Source of the DNA: Niabella sp.
GTDB taxonomy: Bacteria > Bacteroidota > Bacteroidia > Chitinophagales > Chitinophagaceae
Assembly: GCF_030150205.1 (NCBI RefSeq)
Contig: NZ_JASLGT010000032.1
Span: 1-64,000 of the forward strand
Direction: 5' to 3'
DNA length: 64,000 nucleotides
A program made the position numbers and the translations under genes. Numbering within the stretch: position 1 is the first letter of the stretch; each line of letters starts with the position of its first letter. Under the pieces are notes generated by a model. That model was not told the origin of the DNA. It did no database searches and worked only from the letters and a program-made list of their open reading frames with translations. Of the stretch, positions 36,335 to 44,521 are shown piece by piece.

Positions 36335-36365
36335 TGTTGACCGCTATTCATTATTAAACCATCAC

Positions 36366-39125
36366 ATGAAAATGGTACGCTTTTTATGGTTATCCCTGTT
36401 GCTGGCAGTTGTTTCGCCGGCAAACAACCTGGCCGCTCAAACCCTCCGGCCTATTACGCAGAAGTGCGAGTATATACAAAATCCCCTGGGCATTGATATC
36501 GCCCGGCCGGCGTTCAGCTGGATTTTTGAAGCCAGCGGCCGTAACCGCAAACAATCGGCCTGTGAAATCGTGGTGAGCACCGATAGTATACACAGTGCCG
36601 GAAATCGCAGCTGGAGTTCGGGCATTGTTCGCACTTCAAAATCCAATGGCATCATTTATAGTGGCAGGCCCTTACGTTCCTTTACCCGGTACTACTGGAA
36701 GCTGCGGGTTTGGGACCAGGATGGAAAACCCTCGGCATGGACGCCGAATGCCTGGTTTGAAACCGCCGCGCTGGACGCAGGTGAGTGGAATGCGCAATGG
36801 ATCGGTGACGGGCGCAAAACACCGCTGCGGGAAGAAGATTTTTATAAAGGCCGGCCGGCACCGGTGTTTAGAAAATCGTTTAGCAGTGCAAAAAAAATTA
36901 CGGCCGCACGTTTGTACATCACAGGGCTTGGATATTATGAAGCATATATTAACGGGCAAAAAGCCGGCACGGAATTGCTGGCCCCGGGATGGACGAGCTT
37001 TGACAAAACAGTATTATACCGGTCGCTGGATATTACCGCCTTTATGCAGCAGGGCTCCAATACCATTGGGGTAATGCTGGGTAACGGATGGTATAACCCG
37101 CTGCCGCTGCATATGTGGGGCGCGCGTAATTTAAGAGAACACCTTACCATTGGAGAACCTTGTGTAAAAGCCATGATAAGGGTGCAGTATGCAGATGGTA
37201 CTACCGGTTTCATCGCCACGGATACCAGCTGGCAAACAGCACCAGGCCCTGTTATCCGGAATAATGTATACCTGGGAGAACAGTATGATGCCCGTGCCGG
37301 AATAGAGCACTGGAATGGTTCCGGGGGCATTTGGGCAGCAGCTAAACCGGCCGTTCGGGTGCAGGGGCCAGCGGGTAAAATGCAGGCGCAGCTACAGCCG
37401 GGGGTGGAAATTACCCGGGTCATTCATCCGGTGAAAATAACCGCTGTTAAACCGGGCGTTTACGTGGTGGATATGGGACAAAATTTTGCGGGGGTAGCCC
37501 GCATCCGTTTAAAGGCACCGGCCGGTACCCAGGTAGTGCTCCGGTACGGAGAAGATGTGTATAAGGATGGCAGTTTAAACGGGATGACCTCGGTAGCCGG
37601 CCAGGTAAAATCGGGCAATGGTGGCCCGGGTGCTCCCCCGGTTGCCTGGCAGGAAGACCGGTATACGGCATCGGGTAGGGGTGAAGAAGTCTGGCATCCC
37701 CGGTTCACGTTTCATGGATTCCGGTATGTAGAAATAACCGGATGGCCGGGTACGCCGCAGCTTTCCGATATTGAAGGATTGCGGATGAGTGCGGCAGTTG
37801 AGGAAACCGGAACCTTTAACTGCTCGAATGCTATGTTGAATCAACTGGCAGAAAATATCCGCTGGACCTTTTTAAGCAACCTGTTCAGTGTACAGTCTGA
37901 TTGTCCGGCCCGTGAAAAATTCGGTTATGGCGGCGATATGTTCTGTACGGCGGAGGCATTCAATTTTAATTTTGATATGGCCAATTTTTACCGCAAAGTA
38001 TTGCAGGATCATGAAGACGCACAGCGGCCCCTGGGGGGCATTACAGAAACGGCACCGTATATGGGCATTGCCGATAGCGGCCCGGGAGATCAATCGGGCC
38101 CATTGGGTTTCCAGATCGGGTTTGCCTATGTGATCCGGCAGGTATATGATTTTTACGGAGATCAGCGGGTGATCCGTAACCATTACCCGGCGTTAAAGCG
38201 ACAGGTACAATTTCTTACAGACCGTGCAAAAGACTATTTATATGATACCGATCTGAGTGATCATGAATCGCTCGATGAAAAACCCTTTGCATTTGCAGCC
38301 TCCTGTTTTTACTATCACCATATCCGGTTAATGTGTGAATTCGCCGGCATCCTGGGTGAGCAGGCGGATCATAAAAAATACCAGTTGCTGGCAGACACCA
38401 TCCGGCGGGCCATTGTGCAAAAATTTTATCATACAGCCAACGGAACATTTGACAATGGAACCCAGTCGGCACAGTTCTTTGGCCTCTGGTATCATTTATT
38501 AGATCCGCAGCAGGAAGCGCAGGCGCTGGCCGCCATGGAACGGGCCATTGCTGCAAAAAATTACCACCTTTCTACAGGGATCTTTGGCACCAAAATGCTT
38601 TTTGATGTGCTGCGCCTGCACAACCGGAATGATCTGGCTTACAGGATCGCAGATCAGCGCGATTATCCCGGTTGGGGGCATATGATTGAAGGTGGTGCTA
38701 CAACGCTTTGGGAAACCTGGAAGTATTCGGATAATACCTACTCGCAAAATCATCCCATGTTCGGATCGGTTGGTGAATGGTTTTACCGCTCTTTATTGGG
38801 TATAAATGCGGCAGCACCGGGTTTTGAGAAGATCCGCATCAAACCCCAGCCCACAGGGAACCTTACGGAGGCGCGTGGTACCTTCCGGTCCGTAGCGGGA
38901 ACCATTCAGAGCAGCTGGAAGAAGGAAGGCCGCGGCTATGAGTTAACCGTTACCATACCGCCCAATACCAGCGCAGAAGTATGGATCCCTGCCACCAGGG
39001 GAGCATCCGTAACAGAATCCGGGAAGAACATCCGGTTGATAAAGGACATCCGGGTTTTGCCGGCTACAGATGGGTATACCGTTGTGCAGGTTGGATCCGG
39101 TGAATACCGGTTCGCTTCGCGTTAA
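36366..39125 (+). CDS. GH78 alpha-L-rhamnosidase, divergent active-site type
   Basis: Third GH78 enzyme, 919 residues, with a signal peptide (cut near 24, NLAAQ) and the full family domain order. The active-site block is DCPAREKFGYGGD (Asp near 512, Glu near 517) rather than the DCPQRDERxxW of the other two, so it belongs to another branch of the family. Downstream blocks GGITETAPYMG and GATTLWETW (Glu near 783) are kept. It has a 25-residue insertion-like segment around the KSGNGGPGAPP stretch (about 420) before the catalytic barrel. It closes the second operon and converges with the GntR-type gene. Confidence 0.92.
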   Translation: MKMVRFLWLSLLLAVVSPANNLAAQTLRPITQKCEYIQNPLGIDIARPAFSWIFEASGRNRKQSACEIVVSTDSIHSAGNRSWSSGIVRTSKSNGIIYSGRPLRSFTRYYWKLRVWDQDGKPSAWTPNAWFETAALDAGEWNAQWIGDGRKTPLREEDFYKGRPAPVFRKSFSSAKKITAARLYITGLGYYEAYINGQKAGTELLAPGWTSFDKTVLYRSLDITAFMQQGSNTIGVMLGNGWYNPLPLHMWGARNLREHLTIGEPCVKAMIRVQYADGTTGFIATDTSWQTAPGPVIRNNVYLGEQYDARAGIEHWNGSGGIWAAAKPAVRVQGPAGKMQAQLQPGVEITRVIHPVKITAVKPGVYVVDMGQNFAGVARIRLKAPAGTQVVLRYGEDVYKDGSLNGMTSVAGQVKSGNGGPGAPPVAWQEDRYTASGRGEEVWHPRFTFHGFRYVEITGWPGTPQLSDIEGLRMSAAVEETGTFNCSNAMLNQLAENIRWTFLSNLFSVQSDCPAREKFGYGGDMFCTAEAFNFNFDMANFYRKVLQDHEDAQRPLGGITETAPYMGIADSGPGDQSGPLGFQIGFAYVIRQVYDFYGDQRVIRNHYPALKRQVQFLTDRAKDYLYDTDLSDHESLDEKPFAFAASCFYYHHIRLMCEFAGILGEQADHKKYQLLADTIRRAIVQKFYHTANGTFDNGTQSAQFFGLWYHLLDPQQEAQALAAMERAIAAKNYHLSTGIFGTKMLFDVLRLHNRNDLAYRIADQRDYPGWGHMIEGGATTLWETWKYSDNTYSQNHPMFGSVGEWFYRSLLGINAAAPGFEKIRIKPQPTGNLTEARGTFRSVAGTIQSSWKKEGRGYELTVTIPPNTSAEVWIPATRGASVTESGKNIRLIKDIRVLPATDGYTVVQVGSGEYRFASR

Positions 39126-39158
39126 GCGGATGCCATTGCATGGACTGCGTGGTCCAGA

Positions 39159-39176
39159 GAACTGTTGAATCAGTTC
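39159..39176. terminator. Small hairpin between converging genes
   Basis: GAACTG-TTGAAT-CAGTTC lies between the GH78 stop (39125) and the end of the minus-strand regulator gene (39248). It is a possible bidirectional transcription stop, but there is no T-run on either side, so this is weak. Confidence 0.3.
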
Positions 39177-39247
39177 CTGCATATTAAAGAATGCGGTCAT
39201 AACGGTGGGCGATGCGTTTGAGTAAACAAGACCTGTTGGCCTGCGTC

Positions 39248-40279
39248 TTATAAAGAAGGCCTTAACGTAAGCAGGAATGGTACTTTCTGTTTGTCCGTAG
39301 CACCGGAAACAATCGCCTTTGCAGCCATGATACCCATTTCATGAAAGTTGGAAGAAATGGTAGTGATCCCATTTAGGATAACTCTTTTAAAAGGCGTTTC
39401 ATTATAAGAGATAATACCCACCTGCGTGCCGATCTTCAGGGATGTAGGCTGTATTTTTTCAATAAGCGTAACCAGGTCTTCCTCAATCATGTTGATGTAT
39501 ACTTCCCCCTGTTTGATCGGTTCATTTTCGATATTGTTAATGATCCGGTAGGAGAAGGCATTGTCCTGGCAAAAATGCGCAAAGCCTTTTTTTATTTCTT
39601 TTGGATAATAGCTGTTGTCCGGAAAGATCAGCTTAATGGTATGATATTTTACCAGGCGCTCCAGGGCGGCCGTTAAAGCCTGGTAAATATCGTTTTCATA
39701 ATCGATATAAACAGCGCCATAAGGGCCCTTTATCTCCGGTAGTAATTTGTCTAACAGGATCAGTTTTTCTTTTGGTATCATATCGATGATCTCATACGCC
39801 CGTTCACCGCTATCAATAAAATGCGGAATGATCACATAATGCGTATAAGGATCTTTGTTTCCGGAAAGCAGGCTTTTGAATAAATGAAAATCGTTATTGT
39901 AAATATAAAAATCAATCCCGGCGTTATCATCAAGCGCATGTACCAGCGCATCATAAACCTGCTTTTTAGGCGTGCTCAGTTTATTAAAAAGAAGAAACAG
40001 TTTCAGCGGCCGCCGGAACTCGGTATTCTCAATAAAATAACCTCTCCGGGGAACGGCTTTAATAACGCCCATCTGGCGCAATTGTTTATAACCCCGCTCC
40101 ACCGTGTCCCGTGCAATATCCAGTTCAATGCTGAGCTCATTGATCGAAGGCATATTGTCGCCGGCCCTGATCGTGCCTTTTTCAATTTCTCTTAAAACGG
40201 CATTTACGATCTGCAGGTATTTTGAAGTGCTCGAATAAGGATCTACCTGGATGAGGTCCAATAATGTTTCTTTTTTCAT
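39248..40279 (-). CDS. GntR-type transcription regulator with periplasmic-binding-protein-like sensor
   Basis: 343-residue regulator. Residues about 10-80 form a GntR-type winged helix (STSKYLQIVNAVLREIEKG, then MPSINELSIELDIARDTVER and the basic RRGYFIENTE). Residues about 85-343 resemble LacI-type sugar-binding sensor domains (THYVIIPHF, KLILLDKLL, GIISYNETPFKRVILNGITT). It should bind DNA and release or change contact when a sugar or sugar phosphate binds. It is divergent from the aldolase-isomerase-kinase operon, a common arrangement for GntR-type rhamnose regulators in Bacteroidota. ATG 40279 was chosen over an upstream ATG at 40306 because MKKETLLDLIQVD is a normal start for this family. 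Confidence 0.87.
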   Translation of the reverse strand: MKKETLLDLIQVDPYSSTSKYLQIVNAVLREIEKGTIRAGDNMPSINELSIELDIARDTVERGYKQLRQMGVIKAVPRRGYFIENTEFRRPLKLFLLFNKLSTPKKQVYDALVHALDDNAGIDFYIYNNDFHLFKSLLSGNKDPYTHYVIIPHFIDSGERAYEIIDMIPKEKLILLDKLLPEIKGPYGAVYIDYENDIYQALTAALERLVKYHTIKLIFPDNSYYPKEIKKGFAHFCQDNAFSYRIINNIENEPIKQGEVYINMIEEDLVTLIEKIQPTSLKIGTQVGIISYNETPFKRVILNGITTISSNFHEMGIMAAKAIVSGATDKQKVPFLLTLRPSL

Positions 40280-40381
40280 TGGCAATAAGGAATGCGTTAA
40301 CAACATCCAAAATAGGGTTAAAAAATGAATATAAGAAAGAAAAAAAGGATTCTTTAAAATAAAAACAGGTTAACGTTTAAA

Positions 40382-40620
40382 GTTCCTGGTTTGAGGTTCC
40401 GGTTTCACGTTTGATACTTGATACAAGATGTCAGATCACCGATCACGAGACAACAATAACTGAAAACTGATAACTGAAAACTTATAGCTGAATGCTAAAC
40501 GTCAAAGGCCTGTTCCAGGTTTGAGGTTCCAGGTTTCACGTTTGATACTTGATGCAAGATGTCAGATCACCGATGCCGGACGAATCAACTGAAAACTGAT
40601 AACTGATAGCTAATTGCTAA
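40382..40620. repeat. Two direct copies of a ~110-bp AT-rich intergenic repeat
   Basis: Copy 1 starts near 40382 and copy 2 near 40512. Both hold GGTTTGAGGTTCC, TTTCACGTTTGATACTTGAT, CAAGATGTCAGATCACCGAT and then AACTGAAAACTGATAACTGA. They differ by few bases and a short indel. Similar low-complexity AACTGA-type tracts are widespread between genes in Bacteroidota (general knowledge). They lie in the divergent regulatory region of the regulator and the sugar operon, with no open frame. Confidence 0.85.
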
Positions 40621-40674
40621 TACCTGAAAACTGCTTCCGGGTCAAGGCAGGATAGAAATGCTGATTGCTATTTT

Positions 40675-40682
40675 TAAGTTTG
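40675..40682 (+). promoter_or_regulatory. Candidate -7 box of the sugar-catabolic operon
   Basis: TAAGTTTG is a perfect match to the Bacteroidota -7 box TAnnTTTG, 33 bp before the operon's first ATG. No TTG is found at the expected -33 distance, so the promoter may need an activator. A small palindrome, AGAAT-G-ATTCT (40701-40711), lies just downstream and could be an operator. Confidence 0.45.
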
Positions 40683-40714
40683 TTGCGATTGAGACTTTTT
40701 AGAATGATTCTTTT

Positions 40715-42040
40715 ATGAAAAGCTTGCTGAGTACTACAATAATGCATCCTCGTGACCAGATCACATTAATTATGTTGCGGATATACGACCGGGTACTTAC
40801 CACTACCTCCGGAGGAAATATATCCATCATTGATGAAGACGAAAATATCTGGATTACACCGGCGGGAGTAGACAAAGGATTGTTGAAACCATCCGATATT
40901 GTTTGTGTAAAAAAGGATGGCACCATCCTTGGCGTACATCAACCTTCGTCGGAGTACCCGTTTCACCGGGCTATTTATAAAAAGCGCCCCGATATAAAAG
41001 CGGTGATACATGCGCACCCTCCCGGTATGGTAGCCTTCAGTATTGTACGTAAAGTGCCAGATACCCGTGTGCTGCCGCAGGTGCGCGCGCTATGCGGCAA
41101 CATCGGCTATGCGCCTTATGCAATGCCGGGAACCGAAGCATTGGGCGAACGGATTGCGGAGGAATTTAAGGAAGGGGTTTCGGTGGTCATAATGGAAAAT
41201 CATGGAACGGTAACGGGAGGCTCCGATATATCGGATGCTTATCAGAAGTTTGAGCTGATGGAGGCTACCGCAAAATCTATACTTTATGGCTACCGGATCG
41301 GAAACCTGCATACCCTTACCGAAACCTGCATCGAAAAACATTTGATGCGGTTTAAGACCAGCCTGCCGGAAGAAGCGCAGGAGCCGTCTTTTTCAACCGC
41401 TAACCGGGAAAAGCGAACGGAGCTGCACAAAATTATTAACCGGGCCTGCCGCCAGGGCCTGATGATGGGCGCATACGGATCGATGTCTGTCCGGTGGGAA
41501 GAGAACAACTTTATTATTACGCCGGACGGTCTGTCTAAATGGGATCTTACACCCGGTGACCTGGTGCAGATCCGGAACGGTAAAACGGAAAAAGGAAAAG
41601 TACCGGATAAAACCGTGTTGCTGCACCAGGCTATTTATGAACGCCATCCGGAGATCAATGCGGTGATCATCACACAACCCATTTACCTCACTTCCTTTGC
41701 TATTACCGGGGCGCATTTTAACGTGCGCACCATACCGGAAACCTGGATCTATCTCCAGGATATACAAATGGGTGAATTGGGATGCCTGTTTGCCAATAAA
41801 GATACACAGCAACCGGTGCTGCCGGAAAATTCACCGGTAATGATTATTAAAAACGAGGGAGTGGTGGTGGCCGGTAATAAACTCTTACAGGCGTTTGATT
41901 ATCTTGAAGTAGCCGAATTCAGTGCAAAATCATTAATATTGTCAACATCACTGGGAGACATGATCCCGATAGAAGATAACGAAATTGAAGCCCTCGGAAA
42001 AGTAATGGGCCGCTGGAAAAACTATGAATGGAAAATATAA
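40715..42040 (+). CDS. Tandem-domain class II aldolase (putative L-rhamnulose-1-phosphate aldolase)
   Basis: 441 residues made of two class II aldolase/adducin domains. The first (about 10-215) keeps the zinc site seen in fuculose/rhamnulose-phosphate aldolases: SSE near 78, HAH (His99 and His101) and ENHG (His162). The second (about 235-441) has the same fold pattern (GSMSVRWEENNFIITPDG, HQAIYERHPEINAV) but reads ITQPIY where HAHP should be and KNEGV where ENHG should be, so it cannot hold zinc. Predicted reaction: cleavage of L-rhamnulose 1-phosphate to dihydroxyacetone phosphate and L-lactaldehyde; L-fuculose phosphate is the alternative. It is first in an operon with an isomerase and a kinase, divergent from the GntR-type regulator. 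ATG 40742 is an alternative start. Confidence 0.82.
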   Translation: MKSLLSTTIMHPRDQITLIMLRIYDRVLTTTSGGNISIIDEDENIWITPAGVDKGLLKPSDIVCVKKDGTILGVHQPSSEYPFHRAIYKKRPDIKAVIHAHPPGMVAFSIVRKVPDTRVLPQVRALCGNIGYAPYAMPGTEALGERIAEEFKEGVSVVIMENHGTVTGGSDISDAYQKFELMEATAKSILYGYRIGNLHTLTETCIEKHLMRFKTSLPEEAQEPSFSTANREKRTELHKIINRACRQGLMMGAYGSMSVRWEENNFIITPDGLSKWDLTPGDLVQIRNGKTEKGKVPDKTVLLHQAIYERHPEINAVIITQPIYLTSFAITGAHFNVRTIPETWIYLQDIQMGELGCLFANKDTQQPVLPENSPVMIIKNEGVVVAGNKLLQAFDYLEVAEFSAKSLILSTSLGDMIPIEDNEIEALGKVMGRWKNYEWKI

Positions 42041-42080
42041 GATAGTGCAATTTATCATCACCCTATAGAACCGTATTGTT

Positions 42081-43055
42081 ATGAGTCATAAATATGCTAT
42101 TATACTGGGGAACCTGGGAAATACGCGCGACCGTTTTTGCCAGGGGTATAAACAGAACCCCAGCTCAGAAGAAATGTTAAAGCTGGCACTGGAACGGATG
42201 CCGCAGATCCAGGGAATTGAGTTGGTCGGAAGCTGGGATATCCGGCCGGATAATGTATCCGATATGAAGAAGCGATTGGATGATGCCGGTGTGGCCTGCG
42301 CCAGTATTATACCCGATACTTTTGGAAATCCGCTTTTCGGAAAGGGCAGCCTTACCAGCATAGACGCCAATGTGCGCCGCACTGCGCTGGATTACCTGCG
42401 GCAAATGAGCGAAGTGGCGCTGGCTATGAATTGCGGCATCGTAAATCTGTGGCTGGGCCAGGACGGCTATGATTATTTGCTGGCAACCGACTACGACCAG
42501 GAGCGGAGTTGGCTCACAGAAGCCACCCGGTCCGTTGCGGAAGCGTTTCCCACCCTCCGGTATGCCCTGGAATACAAGCCAAAGGAGCCGCGTAATTTTT
42601 CCTATCATGCACGCATGGCTGATACGATTCTGGCCGCAAAAGAAACCGGCTGCAGCAATGTGGGCATTACCATTGATACCGGGCATAGCTTTTATGCCGG
42701 GGAAAATGTGGCAGAAGCAGTAGTGTTGGCCAAAAGGGCCGGCAACCTGCTGTATCATATGCACTTTAATGATAACCATGGAAGCTGGGATGATGATATG
42801 ATCGTAAGCAGCGTACATTTTACCACGTACATTGAACTATTATTCTGGTTAAAGAAAACGGGCTATGATGGCTGGATCTCTATGGATCAATATCCCTACC
42901 GGGAAGATGCCGTAGACGCCATCGCCGAAAGCATATGGTGGGTAAAGAAATATGAGCAGATCGTGGAAGACCATTATAATGAAATCGACGCACTCATCCG
43001 GGAAAATGATGCGGTAAAAACCTCCCGGTTTTTGCGCAAGCTGATACATGGATAA
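42081..43055 (+). CDS. TIM-barrel sugar isomerase (putative L-rhamnose isomerase)
   Basis: 324-residue protein of the xylose-isomerase-like TIM-barrel superfamily. Candidate metal ligands fall where expected: Glu in ALEYKPKEP (near 163), Asp in ITIDTGHS (near 198), His in YHMHFNDNHG (near 227) and a later Asp in SMDQYPY. This pattern recalls the RhaI-type rhamnose isomerases, although at 324 residues it is shorter than the well-known ones of about 430, and it is not the larger RhaA type. The context (class II aldolase before, FGGY kinase 3 bp after, three rhamnosidases nearby) favours L-rhamnose to L-rhamnulose. A different ketose/aldose pair, or an epimerase role, cannot be excluded. Confidence 0.75.
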   Translation: MSHKYAIILGNLGNTRDRFCQGYKQNPSSEEMLKLALERMPQIQGIELVGSWDIRPDNVSDMKKRLDDAGVACASIIPDTFGNPLFGKGSLTSIDANVRRTALDYLRQMSEVALAMNCGIVNLWLGQDGYDYLLATDYDQERSWLTEATRSVAEAFPTLRYALEYKPKEPRNFSYHARMADTILAAKETGCSNVGITIDTGHSFYAGENVAEAVVLAKRAGNLLYHMHFNDNHGSWDDDMIVSSVHFTTYIELLFWLKKTGYDGWISMDQYPYREDAVDAIAESIWWVKKYEQIVEDHYNEIDALIRENDAVKTSRFLRKLIHG

Positions 43056-43057
43056 CG

Positions 43058-44467
43058 ATGCAAACAAGAATACCGGTAAGTGCTGTTTTTGATATCGGCA
43101 AGACCAATAAGAAATTATTGCTCTTTGATGAGCAGTACCATATCGTAAAAGAGGATATGGTTGTTTTTGATGAAATAACTGATGATGACGGCTTCCCCTG
43201 CGAAGACCTGGATGCGGTAGTAGCCTGGATATTGACGCATTTTCAGCAGTTAAAAGCTTCGCCGCTTTATCAGTTAAAGGCCGTCAACTTTACTACTTAC
43301 GGAGCCTCGCTGGTATATATAGATGCTGCAGGAAAAAGGGTAGGGTACCTGTATAATTACCTGAAACCTTATCCGGAAGAGCTTTTAAAGGTCTTTACTG
43401 CCCAAACAGGGGGCACTGCGTTTGCGCAGGATACCTGTTCGCCTCCGATGGGACACCTGAATGCCGGTATGCAATTGTTCTGGTTTAAAAAAAGGAAACC
43501 CTTGTTATATGCAGCGGTTGCAAACGTGCTGCATTTTCCCCAGTACCTGAGTTTTTTACTAACCGGTAATAAAGTGGCTGAAATGACCAATATCGGTTGT
43601 CATTCTGCCATGTGGAATTTCCGGGAACAACAATATCATGCCTGGCTGAAAGAAGAAGCGCTGCTGGATAAGTTGTGTGCTGTTACACCGGGTGATAGGG
43701 CCGTGCCGGTGCTGAACGAGCAAACGGGTGAATGGATCGCGGTTGGTACCGGGCTGCACGACAGTTCTGCGGCAATGATCCCTTATCTGCAAAGTTTTTC
43801 CGAACCGTTTATGATTTTATCTACCGGCACCTGGGCCATTAGTCTGAATCCTTTTAGCCGGCGGTTGCCCGACGAAGCAGCATTGGCAAACGGATGCCTG
43901 AGTTATCTTACCTATCAGGGTGCTCCCGTAAGCGTATCCATGTTGTTTGCAGGCAACGACCACGAACAGCAGGTACAGCGCATCGCCCGCCATTTTAATG
44001 CACCGCCCGATTTTTATAAAGCCGTTGCTGCAGACCCGGTGGTGCCGGAAGGGTTCGGACAGGAGGCTACCGGTACTGCTGGTGGCTATCCAGGCGCTAC
44101 AACACCCTGCCGGTTTCACCAGCGGGATCTGAATGCCTTTAAAACGCCCGGAGCCGCCTATCGCCGGTTAATGATGGACCTGGTGTTGCAACAAAGCATT
44201 GCTTCGCAGCTTGTATTAACAGGCAGTGCTGTCAACAGCATTTATGTAGACGGAGGATTTAGTAAAAATGCCCTCTTTATGGCATTGCTGGCGCGGGTAT
44301 TTCCGCAACAGGAAGTATTTGCGGCCGCTATGAACCAGGGCACGGCACTGGGTGCGGCCCTGGTATTGCACCGGCACTGGAACCGGCAGCCGGTGCCGGT
44401 CTCATTTTTTCAGGTAAAAAAAATACCAGGTCCGAAAACTGGTGCGGGTCCTGCAACTGTAAACTGA
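43058..44467 (+). CDS. FGGY-family sugar kinase (putative L-rhamnulokinase)
   Basis: 469-residue carbohydrate kinase. The N-terminal phosphate-binding segment FDIGKTNKKLLLFDE, the GLHDSSAAMIPYL block with the catalytic Asp (near 235), ILSTGTWAISLNP, and the C-terminal VDGGFSKNALFMALLARVFP are all FGGY hallmarks. It is expected to phosphorylate L-rhamnulose at O1 with ATP in the cytoplasm, giving the substrate of the aldolase encoded two genes upstream. It starts two bases after the isomerase stop, so translation is probably coupled. L-fuculokinase is the main alternative; the choice rests on the GH78 neighbours. Confidence 0.83.
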   Translation: MQTRIPVSAVFDIGKTNKKLLLFDEQYHIVKEDMVVFDEITDDDGFPCEDLDAVVAWILTHFQQLKASPLYQLKAVNFTTYGASLVYIDAAGKRVGYLYNYLKPYPEELLKVFTAQTGGTAFAQDTCSPPMGHLNAGMQLFWFKKRKPLLYAAVANVLHFPQYLSFLLTGNKVAEMTNIGCHSAMWNFREQQYHAWLKEEALLDKLCAVTPGDRAVPVLNEQTGEWIAVGTGLHDSSAAMIPYLQSFSEPFMILSTGTWAISLNPFSRRLPDEAALANGCLSYLTYQGAPVSVSMLFAGNDHEQQVQRIARHFNAPPDFYKAVAADPVVPEGFGQEATGTAGGYPGATTPCRFHQRDLNAFKTPGAAYRRLMMDLVLQQSIASQLVLTGSAVNSIYVDGGFSKNALFMALLARVFPQQEVFAAAMNQGTALGAALVLHRHWNRQPVPVSFFQVKKIPGPKTGAGPATVN

Positions 44468-44479
44468 CAGGGGAGGTAA

Positions 44480-44514
44480 TACCGGTACCTTGTTCCGGCC
44501 GGAATACCGGGCCA
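44480..44514. terminator. Nested inverted repeat between converging genes
   Basis: CCGGTA ... TACCGG encloses the perfect palindrome TTCCGGCCGGAA, in the 54-bp gap between the kinase (plus) and the GH28-like gene (minus). It is a plausible bidirectional terminator stem without a clear T-run. Confidence 0.4.
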
Positions 44515-44521
44515 TGCGCTG

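Noticed and set aside
42177..42818. Minus-strand 213-codon open frame
   Set aside because: Antisense to the sugar isomerase, whose plus-strand frame has clear motifs.
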